Shown here: in pieces, positions 1 to 14,141 of the stretch
How the letters are laid out: each line of letters opens with the position of its first letter
How positions within the stretch are numbered: position 1 is the first letter of the stretch
DNA from: Vicia villosa
Taxonomy: Eukaryota > Streptophyta > Magnoliopsida > Fabales > Fabaceae
Assembly: GCF_029867415.1 (NCBI RefSeq)
Contig: NC_081185.1
Location: 123,198,920-123,262,919, forward strand
DNA length: 64,000 bases
Direction: 5' to 3'
Notes under the pieces: generated by a model
Told to the model about the DNA's origin: nothing
The model's input: only the letters and a program-made list of their open reading frames with translations
Databases searched by the model: none
Made by a program: the position numbers and the translations under genes

Positions 1-3000
1 AGATCTGTGATATTCTGGAATCAATTGGAGATCTGGTTTCTCATCGCGATCATCTTGAAACGGTTGTTGAAGGTCTTCCACCAAAATATCAAAGCCCTAG
101 CGTCAATCATCCAGTATCGCGATGAACCTTATGCAATTGTTGTTGCGGAAACGATGCTTCTCTCTCATAAAGCTCATCTTGAGCGTACTCCTCGCATCGT
201 GTCTCAGGATTCTCTCTCTGTGAATCTTACTCAAGGTACCTCCTCTCCTACTGTTAATTCTACTGTTTCTACTGTGTTTGATGCTCCCACACCGGAGTCA
301 GCACCACCGTCGGAGTATTCTTGTGGTGGTTGTTTCTCTCAGTTCAGAGCAGGTGGTCGCAATGGTGGACGCAATCGGGTCCAATGTCAGATCTATGCCA
401 AAACTGGCCATGATGCGAAAGTGTGCTACGATAGACTTGCTGTTCAACCTGCTTCTGGGAATCAATAGCGTGCACCCGCTCCTTGGTATCAAGGTGCCCC
501 TGCTGAACAACAACATGTTGTTAGCCAGTGGTATCCTCTTCAATTTGTTCAGTGGCATGCTCCAACTGCTGCTGTCAGACCAGATAAACAAGCTCAAGCA
601 CATGTTACTAGTTCTAATGCAGGTGCAACTCCATCTGGTGCTTCTCCATGGCATCTTGACTCAGGTGCTACTCATCTTGTCACACACTCTACAGAGAGCT
701 TTCTTGAGAGCATTCCCTCGTTTGGAACAAATCAAGTGATCCCTGGAAATGGCGAAGGTTTTCCTATCACATCTATTGGCACTACTTCATTTCACTCACC
801 TCATAGACCACACATTATACTCACACTGAAGAACTTCTTACATATTCGTAATATCACTAAAAATCTTATCTCTGTTAGTCAATTTGCAAGGGATAATAGG
901 GTGTTTTTTTAGTTCCATCCTGATGTGTGCCTTGTTAAATCCAAGGCTACTTCTGAGGTGCTTCTCCAAGGAGCTCTAGGCAAAGATGGAATTTACTCAT
1001 TTGGATCTCTACAGACTCTTTCTTTACCTTCTCATAGGAATAAAACACATGTTGTGCACACACTCACTAAAAATGATTCTAGTGCAAGTACTTTGAATTT
1101 TCAAGCAAATAAGTCTGCCACTAGCTTAGGTCCTTCATTGTATGAGAAGTGGAATAGAAGACTTGGACATCCTCATCATGAGGTTCTCAAGTCTGTCTTA
1201 CTCAAATGTAACGTTCCTATTCCTAAGCAATCTACTTTGGATTTTTGTGTTGCTTGTTGTTTGGGTAAAGCACATAGATTGCCTTCTACTGCATCCAATA
1301 CTCCATATAATACACCATTTGATCTTATATTTGCTGATGTGTGGGGTCTTGCTCCAATGCTCTCTACTTCTGGATTCAAATATATGCTGACACTTGTTGA
1401 TGCACACACAAAGTTCACCTGGATTTTTCTGCTTAAATTAAAGTCTGATGTTGCTGCTATGTTCACTAATTTTCTAGCATATGTGCAAACTCAGTTCAAA
1501 TGCACAGTCAAAATCGTGCAAACTGATGGAGTAGGTGAGTTTCAACCACTCACTCCTCTACTGACCAAACATGGCACTATTCACAAGCTCACCTGTCCCC
1601 ACACCCATCATTAAAATGGTTTTGTAGAGAGAAAGCACATGCATGTTGTTGAAACTGGCCTCACCTTGCTAGAACATGCCTCCCTACCTCTAAAGTTTTA
1701 GGATCATACCTTCTTGGCTGCCACCTTTCTTATCAATAGGATGCCCACTACTGTGTTAGGTATGGATTCACCCTTCAAGGTCTTATACAAATCTGAACCT
1801 GATTACAAGTTTCTCAAAATATTTGGGTGTGCTTGTTACCCACACCTTAGGCCCTACAACCCAACCAAATTTTCTTATCACACTAAAAAGTGTTTATTCC
1901 TGGACTATTCCACCCAACACAAGGGGTACAAATGCCTTGCAGCTAATGGAAGACTTTTCATCTCAAAAGATGTCTTGTTTAGTGAAACAAGGTATCCTTA
2001 CCTTGAGCTTTTTCCAGTTAAGCCTTCAGCCTCTATTCCTTCACCCAAATGCCAAGTTCCAGTTCCCTTTAGTTTCCCAAATTCATCCATATATCCTACA
2101 CCTGTTAGTGCTTCCTCTTCCACTTCAGCTGCTGCCTCTTCTTCTCATTCCTCACTGGAAGCCTCTGTACCCGAACAACTTCCCTCTCCTTCACTTCAAT
2201 CTCCAGTCAGGTCTACTCAGTCTGATGCTCCTTCCATGGAAGCTCCTTCTTCTCAAAATTCTACTTCTGCATAATCCTCATCCTCTTCTCCTAATTCACC
2301 TTTGATCCATACTCTTCCTGTTAATACTCATCCCATGGTAACTAGGGCCAAGGATGGTATTGTGCAACCTAGGCTTCATCCTACGCTTCTTCTCACTGAA
2401 CTAGAACCTTTATCTTACAAAACTGCCCTAAAAGATCCTCACTGGCTGACAGCCATGCAAGATGAACATAATGCCTTGCTCAAGATTCAGACCTGGATCC
2501 TTACTAGGTTGCCTCCAAATAGAAGAGCAATTGGGTGCAAATGGGTCTTTAGGATTAAGCAAAATCCTGATGGCTCACTTCAAAAGTACAAGGCCAGATT
2601 AGTAGCCAAAGGTTTTCACCAAGTTCATGGTTTTGATTTTCAAGAGACTTTTTCTCATGTGGTCAAGCCTGTCACAGTGAGGAATGTTCTTACGTTGGCT
2701 GTCTCTAGGAAATGGCAACTCACTCAATTGGATGTCAATAATGCCTTCCTAAATGGCATCCTCACATAGGAAGTTTATATGCAGCAACCCCTGACTTTCA
2801 TAATTATTATCCTACCCTTGTATGCAAACTTCATAAAGCTATCTATGGTTTAAAATAGGCCCCTAGGGTCTGGTTTGAGAGGCTTACTACTGCACTACAC
2901 AGCTTTGGGTTTGTCACCAGTAGGTGTGATCCATCCCTGTTCACCTTAAAGACTCCTACTTATTCCATCTACATGATACTCTATGTAGATGATATAATAA

Positions 3001-3984
3001 TCACATGGGATTCTCCCTCTCACATTCAGCAGCTAGTCAATCAACTTAATGCTCAATTTCCCCTCAAACAATTAGGTGACTTGAATTATTTTCTAGGCAT
3101 TGAGGTTGCTCATCTTTCTGGTGGATCACTCTTCCTCTCTCAGTCCAAATACATCAAAGATCTTCTTTCCAAAACTAATATGAGTGAGGCAAAGAGCTTA
3201 CCTACTCCTATGGTTTCAAACCTCAAACTGACCAAACTAGGTAATGATTATGTACTTGATCCTACTTACTATAGGTCTGTAGTAGGGGCTCTCCAATATG
3301 CCACTATCACTAGACCTAAAATCAGCTTTGCAGTCAATAAAGCATGTCAATTTTTGTCTCAACCTATGCAAAGTCATTGGGTGGCTGTCAAGAGGATTTT
3401 GAGGTACCTCAGGGGTACCCTTCATCCTGGCCTCCAATTCATGCCAGATGCTTCTCATCATCCTATCTCCATCACTGCTTTTTCTGATGCTGACTAGGGG
3501 TCAGACCCTGATGACAGGAAATCTACCTCAGGTTCCTGTATATTTTTGGGGCCTAATCTAGTTTCGTGGTGGTGTAAGAAGCAGACCATAGTAGCCAGGT
3601 CCATTACAGAGGCTGAGTACAGAAGTCTAGCTAGTACTGCCTCTGAGGTTCTTTGGATTCAATCCCTATTAGCAGAGCTACGTGTCCCTACTGCCACTCC
3701 TATACTCTATTGTGACAATCTCAACACTGTCTCCTTGGCTCACAATCCTATGCTTCATGCAAAGACTAAACACATGGAACTTGACATCTTCCTCCTTAGA
3801 GAAAAATTCTTTAATAAGACATTTTCTTTGAAGCATATCTCTGCTGAGTTCCAAAGTGCAAATATACTTAATAAACCTTTGTCTGCCCAAAGGTTCTTAG
3901 TTTTAAGGGATTATCTCAAAGTTCTTGACAAAGCATCTCTCTCACAAAGGCTCCTAAGAACGGCAGCACCATTTGAAGGGGAAA
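1..3984 (+). pseudogene. Decayed Ty1/copia gag-pol (5' end outside window)
   Basis: Reading frames in series on + carry the copia order gag, protease, integrase, reverse transcriptase (RT), RNase H. The gag tail (7-468) contains a damaged zinc knuckle: CQIYAKTGHDAKVC has Tyr where the second Cys belongs. A protease motif WHLDSGATH lies near 649-675. The GAG-pre-integrase box RRLGHPHHEV is near 1160 and the integrase core 1320-1640, where the second acidic motif reads QTDGVGEF. RT spans about 2400-3100 with YVDD near 2982. RNase H follows, with TEAEYRSLAS near 3606. Stop codons break the frame near 468, 912, 1612, 1702, 2272, 2767, 2855 and 3495, so no polyprotein can be made. The element starts left of base 1, so its 5' LTR is not visible. 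Copia class is secure from the integrase-before-RT order; lineage is not assigned. Confidence 0.93.
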
Positions 3985-4079
3985 TATTAGAGTATAATAT
4001 CAATATATAGGCATAAGTGGAATTAGAATAATAGAAGTATATTGTAATAGTGAGCTGGCAGTGACAACTGTCACTGCAG

Positions 4080-4081
<2 letters not shown>
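3985..4081 (+). repeat. Partial 3' LTR of the decayed copia element
   Basis: A polypurine tract (TTTGAAGGGGAAA, 3972-3984) directly precedes TATTAGAGTATAATATC, which looks like the start of a plant copia LTR (usually TGTTAGAG, here with G to A). The LTR runs into a (TA)n tract, and no clear 3' end or TSD can be read beyond it. Confidence 0.6.

Positions 4082-4173
<92 letters not shown>
4082..4173. repeat. (TA)n microsatellite
   Basis: About 92 bp of uninterrupted TA dinucleotides. The open frame across it, which reads Tyr-Ile repeated, is an artefact of the repeat. Confidence 0.98.
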
Positions 4174-4176
<3 letters not shown>

Positions 4177-4573
4177 AATTCTTATTAAAATACACTTGAT
4201 TAATTTTATAATATCGACATTTTTAACTATTATACTTTATTTAATAATTTATACTACCTTTAATGTAGGCTGAATAACAATGAACACTCTGTCTAGATTC
4301 AAACTTATATATAAGAATATCTAAAGCAATTAAGTTTTTTTACAATTTTCCTTATATAGGTGCATGAATATACCTTTTACTTAATTTATTAAACATCCTA
4401 ATTAGAAAAAAGTTTGAATTATTGTCCAAAAAAAGTATAAATTTGAATTTTCCAAATTAAATAATAACTTAATACCGATTGGAATTTCAGAAATTTAGCA
4501 AATAAGTGTATATATGTCATATATAATTTGAGAGGTTTTTGTAGAAAATAGACTAACTCATTACAACAAAAAG
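4174..4573 (+). promoter_or_regulatory. Upstream region of the carboxypeptidase gene
   Basis: AT-rich non-coding stretch between the (TA)n tract and the start codon at 4574. TA-rich words such as GTATATATG near 4508 could act as a TATA box about 65 bp upstream of the ATG, but none is distinctive. No conserved regulatory motif is evident. The promoter is inferred only from position. Confidence 0.35.
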
Positions 4574-6827
<2,254 letters not shown>

Positions 6828-7083
6828 AAATTTCAATTAAATATATTCCTTGTATCCACATAGTTTATGTGGAAATTTGATATGAAATTCATAAATAATA
6901 ATTCATTACAATAATTGATATCGGAAAAAATGTGGGTTTAATTTCTAAGTTTTGGGACATAAAAAGATGTCAATAACTAAAATGGAAACGAATCACTACA
7001 TAGAGAGAGAGGGGTTAAATGGAAACTAATCACTCCTTAGAAAGAAAAAATAACTAAAATACGGAGCAAGAAATTATTGTAAG
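6828..7083 (+). other. 3' flank of the carboxypeptidase gene
   Basis: AT-rich sequence after the stop. It probably holds the 3' UTR and poly(A) signals (several AATAA-like words near 6890-6905), but no single site can be assigned. It ends at the TSD (GTAAG, 7079-7083) of the following solo LTR. Confidence 0.4.
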
Positions 7084-7394
7084 TGATAACACGAATTTAT
7101 ATAATATATTTGACTTAGTTTTCATAAATAATTTTAATATTTTCATTTAATTTAATTACTTTATTTTAGTATTATGCTGGTATTCTCTATGTTTCATGTT
7201 TTATGTTCGTTTTGAGAACTATTTATCAAAAAAAGAAGAAATGTAGAAGAATCAATTTAAAAAGACAAAGAAAGAAGAAAAGAGGCAAAGAGGTGCAAAT
7301 AGAATGAATCAAATATGAGAGGTGCAAATAGGAAAAACCAATTCTGTGGAAGCCCAGCCCACGAAGGAGCTGAAGCTCCCACTATGAAGGAGAG

Positions 7395-7590
7395 GAGACG
7401 CCCGTCTCCATTTGACCCAACATGAAGACGCCCGTCTTGGGCTTGTAACGTGGAGAAAGGCCCAAGTTGAATTGAAGGGGGGAGACCAAGTAAAAGGAGT
7501 GGAGACGTCCGTCTCCCACTCCCTTTGACACATCTTAAGTGGAGACGCCCGTCTCCTTATTTTTAGCCCACGTGAAACGCACGTCTCAAG
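7395..7590. repeat. Dispersed inverted-repeat word GAGACGCCCGTCTC (about five copies)
   Basis: Inside the solo LTR, upstream of its TATA box, a GAGACG-N2-CGTCTC-like word recurs about five times with small changes (first copy 7395-7408, others near 7424, 7502, 7542 and 7572). Each copy can fold or bind a dimer. Function unknown. Confidence 0.7.
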
Positions 7591-8265
7591 CCCTTTTCAA
7601 ATAACGACTCTTTTTCCCGGTCATGTAAACGCAAATTTTATGGAGAAAAAGAAGGGACGTGGAGACTGAATGGAAGAAAAGTACATTGGATACTTACACT
7701 ATAAAATCAAAGCTAATGGTTCATTAGAAGGGTCCGAAATTCTGCAAGAGAAAGCCTACTATTTTATTTTCTTTTTCGTACTTCGTTTATTTTTCTTTGC
7801 AAGTTAATTCCCGTTTGTTCTTTAATTCCAGTTTTCTTTTTTCTCACAGCAATTTCTACACCGGGAATTATTGTGAACCTTTGATTGGTCTAACCTTACG
7901 TTAGGTCCAAGTTTTTTATTTCCCGCCGAATTTTCATTTGAAGAACAATCCAACCGACTTGTGGTGGAGGTTCGAGTACTTGAAGATCTAAAGATTTATT
8001 CCAGATTTATATTATCCAGGTTTCTTATTTATCGCATTTATTCCTTGCATGATTTATATTGTATGCCAATTAAATATGCCTAAAATTATAATTTAAATCT
8101 ATTTGTGCATGTTTAACCATATTAATATGTTTGGCTAAATCATTTAGATATCGGTATGTAAAGTAATTTAACCGAAGGGATCCCAAATAAATTGGCTTAA
8201 ATATGTTTTGTTAAAAATCACCTTTTGTTGTGTTTAATCGTATTTATTAAAGTTATAAAATCAAC

Positions 8266-8652
8266 AGAGCGAGAGTTTGGGATTTTAGAACTGATTAAGA
8301 ATAAAATCAACAGAGCGAGAGTTTGAGATCTTTAACCAGATAGTAGATACGCGACATTAGTTTTAAGGACAACGAGAGCGTATTAAAACTAATTAGATAT
8401 TCTTTATTTTCAAAAAGTGCTTTTAAACTAAACACGGGACAGCAACAGCGTACGTAAGGGAATATTAGCATAATCCGAGTCAACAGAGCGAGAGTTTGAG
8501 AGAAGGATTTTTCATTCAATAACGTCTGCATGAAATAGGCATTTTATCAATTATGATGTTTTCAAAAAAGCGTTTCTAAATCTTGTGGGATGGCGAGAGC
8601 GTACATTATGAGTTAGGATCGTAGTCTTTATCAATAGAGCGAGAGTTTGAGA
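8266..8652 (+). repeat. Repeated word AGAGCGAGAGTTTG (four copies)
   Basis: Copies near 8269, 8312, 8483 and 8636, with related GAGAGCGTA words between them, in the part of the solo LTR downstream of the TATA box. The neighbouring solo LTR has a similar run of CGAGAGTGAGAG words (about 9998-10260), so the pattern is a family trait of these LTRs. Confidence 0.75.
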
Positions 8653-9005
8653 GGAGAACTTTTAAATAACATAGTTAGTAAAGATTTTTGATTTATTTAG
8701 TATCTAGCCAATGGAACTTCATATCACCTAAGTTTGACGAACTACATACTGATATCAGCTTATTATTATATTACCTCGATTTACGATTTTGGTTTCCCCA
8801 TTTATAAACAATCTAAATATTCATAGCCTTAGCTTTACATAGTAACCTTAGATAACAGTAGATCGATTCATAGTCCCTGTGGATTCGATATCTTTTAAAA
8901 CTACACGACACAACTGTGCACTTGCAGTCATTAGATTAATAGACACATAAAGTCGCGATCAGTAAGGATTTAGTCTCTCCTCATAAATTAAATCACATAG
9001 ATTAT

Positions 9006-10550
9006 TGATAACACGTAAATGTATCGTATATTTGATTCGATTTACATAAATTATATCTTTATTTTCATTTAATTTCGTTGCTTTATATTAGTATTATGCC
9101 GGTAATCTATTGTATTTTCAGGATTTAATGTTTACTAGCTCATGTGAGAAAAGGAAGAAAAAGAAGTAGAAATGGGGTAAAAATAGAACAAAATATAAAA
9201 GAAAAGGGAGGAGGTGAAGGAATTAAGAGGAAAAGGAACAAGGCCCAAAGCGTGACCAAGGCCCAAAGCGCAGGAATGACCAATTGTAGGGTCTGCCGGT
9301 CGTCACCAGCCCCTTCCTGCCGGTCGTCACCAGCCCCTTCCTGCCGGACATCGCCAGCCCCGTCCTGCTGGTCGACATGCATCCAATATTTTAGTGTGTG
9401 ACGTGAGTCACACACTCACGCCCAGAAAGAAACGTTCATCAAGCCCTGGTTTCTCTCCACTTATTTCTCCTCCGAAAACCCTGCAACTGAGACGGAAGCA
9501 GCTAAATCTCCTCCTATATTTTCTCAACCTAGCAGCGGAAACATGAATATAAATAGACAACATTTTACCATCCAAACGGGATCTCTTCTTTTTTCGGCAG
9601 AACTTCTCCTTCTTTAGTTTTTAGGCAGTTTTTCTACCATGTAAAAGTGGTAGTTTCTCACATCGAGGAACTACCACACATTTAAATTTAGTTTTTGTTT
9701 CCTTTCATTACGCGAAGATTATTTCAGAAGTTAATTCCAGTACCTTTTATTTCATCATTTACAGGTTTTATTTTATGCTTTCTTATTTACTCTTATTTAT
9801 CGTCTCTAATTTAATTGCCATGTTCTTCTTAATTTCAATCTGCCTGTTTCATTTGTTTACGCTTAATTCTATGTCCGGCAAGTCCGGTATGTGAGGACCG
9901 TCGTCTCCAAAGGGAATCGGTAATTATTTTATTGACTTAAATTATTATTATTAAATTCTGTTTTGGCTTTAGTTTTTATTCTTAATTTAGGAAACCTTGT
10001 CACGAGAGTGAGAGGTTACTTACCACAATTTCGTCACGAGAGTGAGAAATCTATTAAGGTTTGAACCGACACTGTGAGAGCGTGGCGGTCGAACCAGATA
10101 GTAAAAACTAGGCATTAATCTTAAACACAGCGAGAGCACTTTAGGATTTATTAGGACTTGTTTAGTTTTCAAAACGCGTTCTTTGATTTAAGTGGACGAG
10201 CGAGAGCAGAATCTTACGGTTAAGGAGCGTGACTTTATTCAAAACCACGAGAGTGTGAAGTTTAGTCTTTAAGCTAATATTTTCTACTAAATATGTTTTT
10301 AACATTTTTATAAGCCAAAGAATTACAGAGTTCCCTAAGTACGCAGAATCACATTCCGGTCTCTCTTCTCTTATATTTATCTTAATCTTAGTTTTATTTC
10401 AGTTTTAAGTTCTTAGGCCCCCCTTAATCAAACATTCATTAGCCTTAGCTTTACAAAGCAACAATAGATTACAGTAGGTTGACATTGGTCTTTGTGGTTC
10501 GACAATCTTTTATATTACTTCGATATATCCGTGCACTTGCGGACGCATCA
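9006..10550 (+). mobile_element. Solo LTR, 1,545 bp, TSD ATTAT
   Basis: Starts TGATAACACG and ends GCGGACGCATCA, flanked by ATTAT on both sides (9001-9005 and 10551-10555). A TATA box (TATAAAT, 9548-9554) shows + orientation. Both ends are related to those of the preceding solo LTR (similar GTGCACTTGC near the 3' end), but the middle differs. No gag or pol remains. Confidence 0.85.
9295..9366 (+). repeat. 24-bp GC-rich minisatellite, three units
   Basis: Three units of 24 bp beginning GCCGG at 9295, 9319 and 9343; the third has a few changes and a partial fourth follows. It lies upstream of the TATA box in the solo LTR. Frames across it give Gly/Asp-rich peptides that I treat as artefacts. 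Confidence 0.85.
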
Positions 10551-10756
10551 ATTATACAACCACATAATTAGAATTTCAAGCAGGGAAATCTTAATACTTT
10601 TCACTTGAATATCAACAGCACTATTTTGTAAGAGAAACAAACCATTTGATATAGCAAAGTTAACAACAATAAATAGAAAATGTAAATTGAAATAAACTAA
10701 AACAAGAGACCACCTCTCCACCTTTGAAATGACAAACATTAAAGTTTTCATTGAAT

Positions 10757-11036
10757 TCAAGCTCTCCACCTATTAAATATTTCAAGTGAAAAATTATCTC
10801 TTCATTGACTTCATTGATTATTTGGCTCCACTGATGTTATTATGTCACCAATCATGAATTCTTTCGAGAAACCATCATATATGAAATTCTTTTCTAAAGG
10901 ATCCAAAACCATTTCTTTACGAATATGATTATGTATAAGACAATAATCAGTTGTTATTCTTCATAGAGTTTTTAAAGGATAGAATGATTTCTCTCTCAAT
11001 ATAGTCCAACGTCCTTTCAAGAGTCCAAAATATCAT
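10757..11036 (-). pseudogene. Harbinger-type transposase, C-terminal fragment
   Basis: Read on -, this gives FGLLKGRW, then a YPLKT box, then CLIHNHIRKEM, then VEPNNQ. These are C-terminal hallmarks of plant HARBI1/PIF-like nucleases. Near the end two expected Trp codons are TGA (Q*SQ*RD), and the frame closes with TGA at 10757-10759. It continues the fragment at 18581-19359, from which the family-E array separates it: the upstream piece ends HSPDRNVIE and this one resumes at the FGLLKGRW box. Not functional. Confidence 0.8.
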
Positions 11037-12348
11037 TGTTGAAGCGGTAAAGCGGCAAGCAACAAAAGTTTTGGAAGTATTTATCCGGGAAATTATCGTT
11101 TCCACAGAGATTAGTGCTACTGAGCTGCTGTTCGACGAATTCTGAGTTCTTGAGTTTTGGATAAATGGGTTTTAAGTAAAAAGGAAAAATATAACATATA
11201 AATTCATTCTTGATAGAGAATAACTTATCAGGTTTGAATCTAAACTACTCCTCACAAACTTAAATTTATCACTCCGCCGTACTCAATCTACAGTACTCAT
11301 CAGAATCACCACATATCCCTCACATCAATGTCCACTTCTGCAACACCGACGAGAGTTCAACTATATTACTCTTTTGACGATGTCTCAACCGATCGAATAA
11401 CATAGAGACATTAAACTTAGATATTATGTGGATGTTAAACCCAAACCCTATGTCTAGAATCTAGAACTAACAGGTATTCTCCTAATCAAGATTCACGAAG
11501 CATATTTCTATAACAACATAAATCCGAAGAGATTCAGCAAAAAGATCAAAAAAACATCGATTAAGATTTATAAAGCAAACTTTATACAACTAGTAGAAAA
11601 GGCAACAAACATCCATGGGTTTAGAGTAATTTACATACAAACTCACCAAAAGAGAAATACAAATAGAAGAAAAGAAGAGGAACCAAACATTTCTTGGTTG
11701 GTCAACATCAATCGATGAGAAATTCGATCTCCGGTCATCCGATTACAAGCTCCAATGGTGTTTTCTAAGCTATCTAGACCAAAAAATGAAGGTTTGATGG
11801 ATTGGGAACAAATACCCCAAAACCATAACCTAAAAAAATGTGTTTTCCCATATTTATGCAATTTTGGATCAGGTGTAGCTCGCGTCGCCCGCATGAGGGC
11901 GCGCCGCGCGCTGACTGCTGACTTGAAAAAATCAGCATTAGTGTTTTGGCCATAACTTGAGAATCGTAACTCCGATTTGTGCCCGATTCGAAGCGTTGGA
12001 AATATTATTCAATTTCCTATCTAACAATGACAAAATATCAACCAAAATGATGATTTATTATTCTTTGAATTTTGAGCTTTATTCGTCGACGAGTTGGTTT
12101 CGTTGCTCAAAATCCCGTGTTTGAAACCGTGTCTTCGACACTTTATTGCCCATGCTCAAAATACGCCTCAATACCTAGAAAATGAATAGAAAACTATTAA
12201 ATGGTAAATAAATGGATCAAAACATGAGTATAAATAAACTAAACGTATTTACACACAAAACGTGGGATTATTCAACAGAATTTACACAAAAACACAATAA
12301 GTGCCACAAGACTATATATACAAAAGCACTACAAATTAACCCTTATCA
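11037..12348 (-). repeat. Family-E LTR copy 1
   Basis: 1,312 bp. Contains a CpG-rich block near 11878-11922 (GCGTCGCCCGC and GGGCGCGCCGCGCGCTGAC) in otherwise AT-rich sequence. The short frame across that block (11755-11955) recurs in all three LTRs but shows no protein signature. This LTR abuts the C-terminal Harbinger fragment on its left. Confidence 0.82.
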
Positions 12349-14141
12349 AACTCTCCTCAACTTAAAATTGTTTGTCCCTAAACAAGAATTAACTAACTCA
12401 AGGAAACAAACGTAAAAATCCAAAAAAACGAATCAACAAGTTTTGAAAAAATGAAACAAATGTATGGCTAAAATGAAAAATGGTACACAAAAAAAACTAT
12501 ACTTACCACTAAACTACGATGATAACATAAACATGACACAAATGCTAAATACAAAGAATATACCAAAAATTCTAAAACAACACTAGTTCAAAAATGAATC
12601 ACACCTAGCATACAATCATCGGTAGATGAAAAACACAAAAGTGGGGTATTTTAACTCATCCAACAATCTTGCAAACAAAAGACTGATTTATGCAACCATC
12701 CAAAAATCATGTTGAAAATATAAAAACAAGAATCACAAGGACTTTTCAAGGTTGTAATGTGGTCAGGTGAACAAACAATGGATAATTCCTAAGGCTAATC
12801 GAAACAAAAACTTGCCTAAACCTAAGGGAGTGATCAACTCACAAAAGTTCAAACACAAAATTTCAATCAAACTTCTTCATAATCCCAAAAATCTCAAACC
12901 AATCACCTACTTATTAACACAACATTATTCCATAATTTTTTTGTTTTTTTTTAACTTTTTCTCTTTTTTCTTTCTTTTTCTTTTCACTTCTTTTTCACAT
13001 TTTTTTCTTTTCTTTTTCTTTTCTTTCAACCTCATAGCAATCAACCAATAAGTGCACAACCATTCTCTCCCCAACTTGAATTCAACTATATTATCAAAGT
13101 GTGAATACTCCCTACTTTCTAAGGCAGGGTAAAAATTCAAACCAAAAATCATGGTTGAGGATTCAAGAAAACAAAGAATCAACATCCATACAAAAATGAG
13201 AACCAAACACTCATAGACAAGCATTTAGAAAAAAACAACATGACATTGACAAAAAGGCTCAAAAGGGATACTAATGATCCCACACTCACAAGGTGAATTG
13301 AATATTTGTCCAAGGTAGTTGTGCTCAAAATGGAACAAAAATGCCTTGATCACTTTCATACATCATATAATCAACACACAAAAAAATTAAGCATAATAAA
13401 ATCCAGTTAGAACAATAATTGTGGTCTCCAGCATATGTGAACAATGGAAAGCTACCTCACAAAAAGGTGGGAACTAAAGTGATTCATAAACGAACAAGTA
13501 TACAAAAGAATGAATGACATAAAAGTTGTAAAAAGCCTAAGTATCAAGAATATGCTAAAGTCTAGAAAGAGTTAAAAACATACCTTGAATGTGTACAAAA
13601 CTTTAACAAAATCATTACCATACACTCGCAAGTTGAAACGGTCAAACTTGGAAAATCACCTCAAATTCCTCAAGCTACTCAAAAAAAGCTCAAAGACAAA
13701 CATACAACTATTAATATACACAAACTAAAAGACCACATGAAATTGTCTAAACAAATTTAAAAGTGAATATTTGAAATTTAAGAACTGGTCCGATCTAGAA
13801 TTGTTTAGACAATTGCATCACACTACCTAAACTAAACACAAACTAAAAAAAACATGCTTGTTTTACGTCGTAAGCTCGACGCCTGTTATTTAAGAAAGGT
13901 CCTTCAAGTTACTTCCGCCCAGCTATTCATAACCACACACGACCAAACTTGAAAGAAATCAAACAATACTGTAACAAATTTACAAGTATATAAAACATGT
14001 ACAAGTATAGTAAACATATACAAGTATCAATTTAAACAAGTGAGAATATACAATATGTGCGATATATACAAAACTCAACACTATGGAAACTATTGCAATG
14101 CAAATTCAATAAAACACCAATCCCCGGCAACGAGGCCATTT
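12349..14141 (-). other. Family-E internal region 1, non-coding
   Basis: 1,793 bp with no credible coding frame. It holds a long poly-pyrimidine tract on + (12935-13030, poly-GA on -), and Phe- or Lys-rich frames across it are compositional. A PBS-like site lies at 14121-14138 next to the LTR. The same internal sequence, including the GGGGAGAG and poly-GA blocks, recurs in + orientation at 51175-53265 and 61053-63088. Confidence 0.75.
14121..14138 (-). promoter_or_regulatory. Primer-binding site, tRNA-Asp type
   Basis: On + this reads TCCCCGGCAACGAGGCCA, differing at two positions from the plant tRNA-Asp 3' end including CCA (TCCCCGGCAACGGCGCCA, recalled). It sits three bases inside the LTR end, as expected for priming of minus-strand cDNA. 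Confidence 0.75.

Larger units (their letters stand above)
7084..8961 (+). mobile_element. Solo LTR, 1,878 bp, TSD GTAAG
   Basis: Starts TGATAACACG, ends GCGATCA, and is flanked by GTAAG on both sides (7079-7083 and 8962-8966), which fixes the ends. A likely TATA box (TATAAAA, 7700-7706) sets the orientation. No coding frame and no internal retroelement sequence is present, so this is the product of LTR-LTR recombination. Its start resembles that of the next solo LTR (shared TGATAACACG and a TTAGTATTATGC(T/C)GGTA box), so the two are relatives. Long LTRs of this kind usually belong to Ty3/gypsy elements, but no pol is present to prove it. Confidence 0.85.

Noticed and set aside
9140..9415. 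Gly-Ala-Gly-Asp repeat protein on -
   Set aside because: Frame across a 24-bp minisatellite in a solo LTR; no support as a gene.
11755..11955. Recurring 66-aa frame on + (also 14871, 17971)
   Set aside because: Repeats because the LTRs repeat; antisense to the LTR, no domain, and differences do not favour silent sites as far as I can see.
12767..13224. Phe-rich frame on + and Lys-rich frame on - (also 15880-16338, 52602-52799, 62440-62622)
   Set aside because: Compositional effect of poly-pyrimidine/poly-purine tracts in family-E internal regions; no conserved protein.
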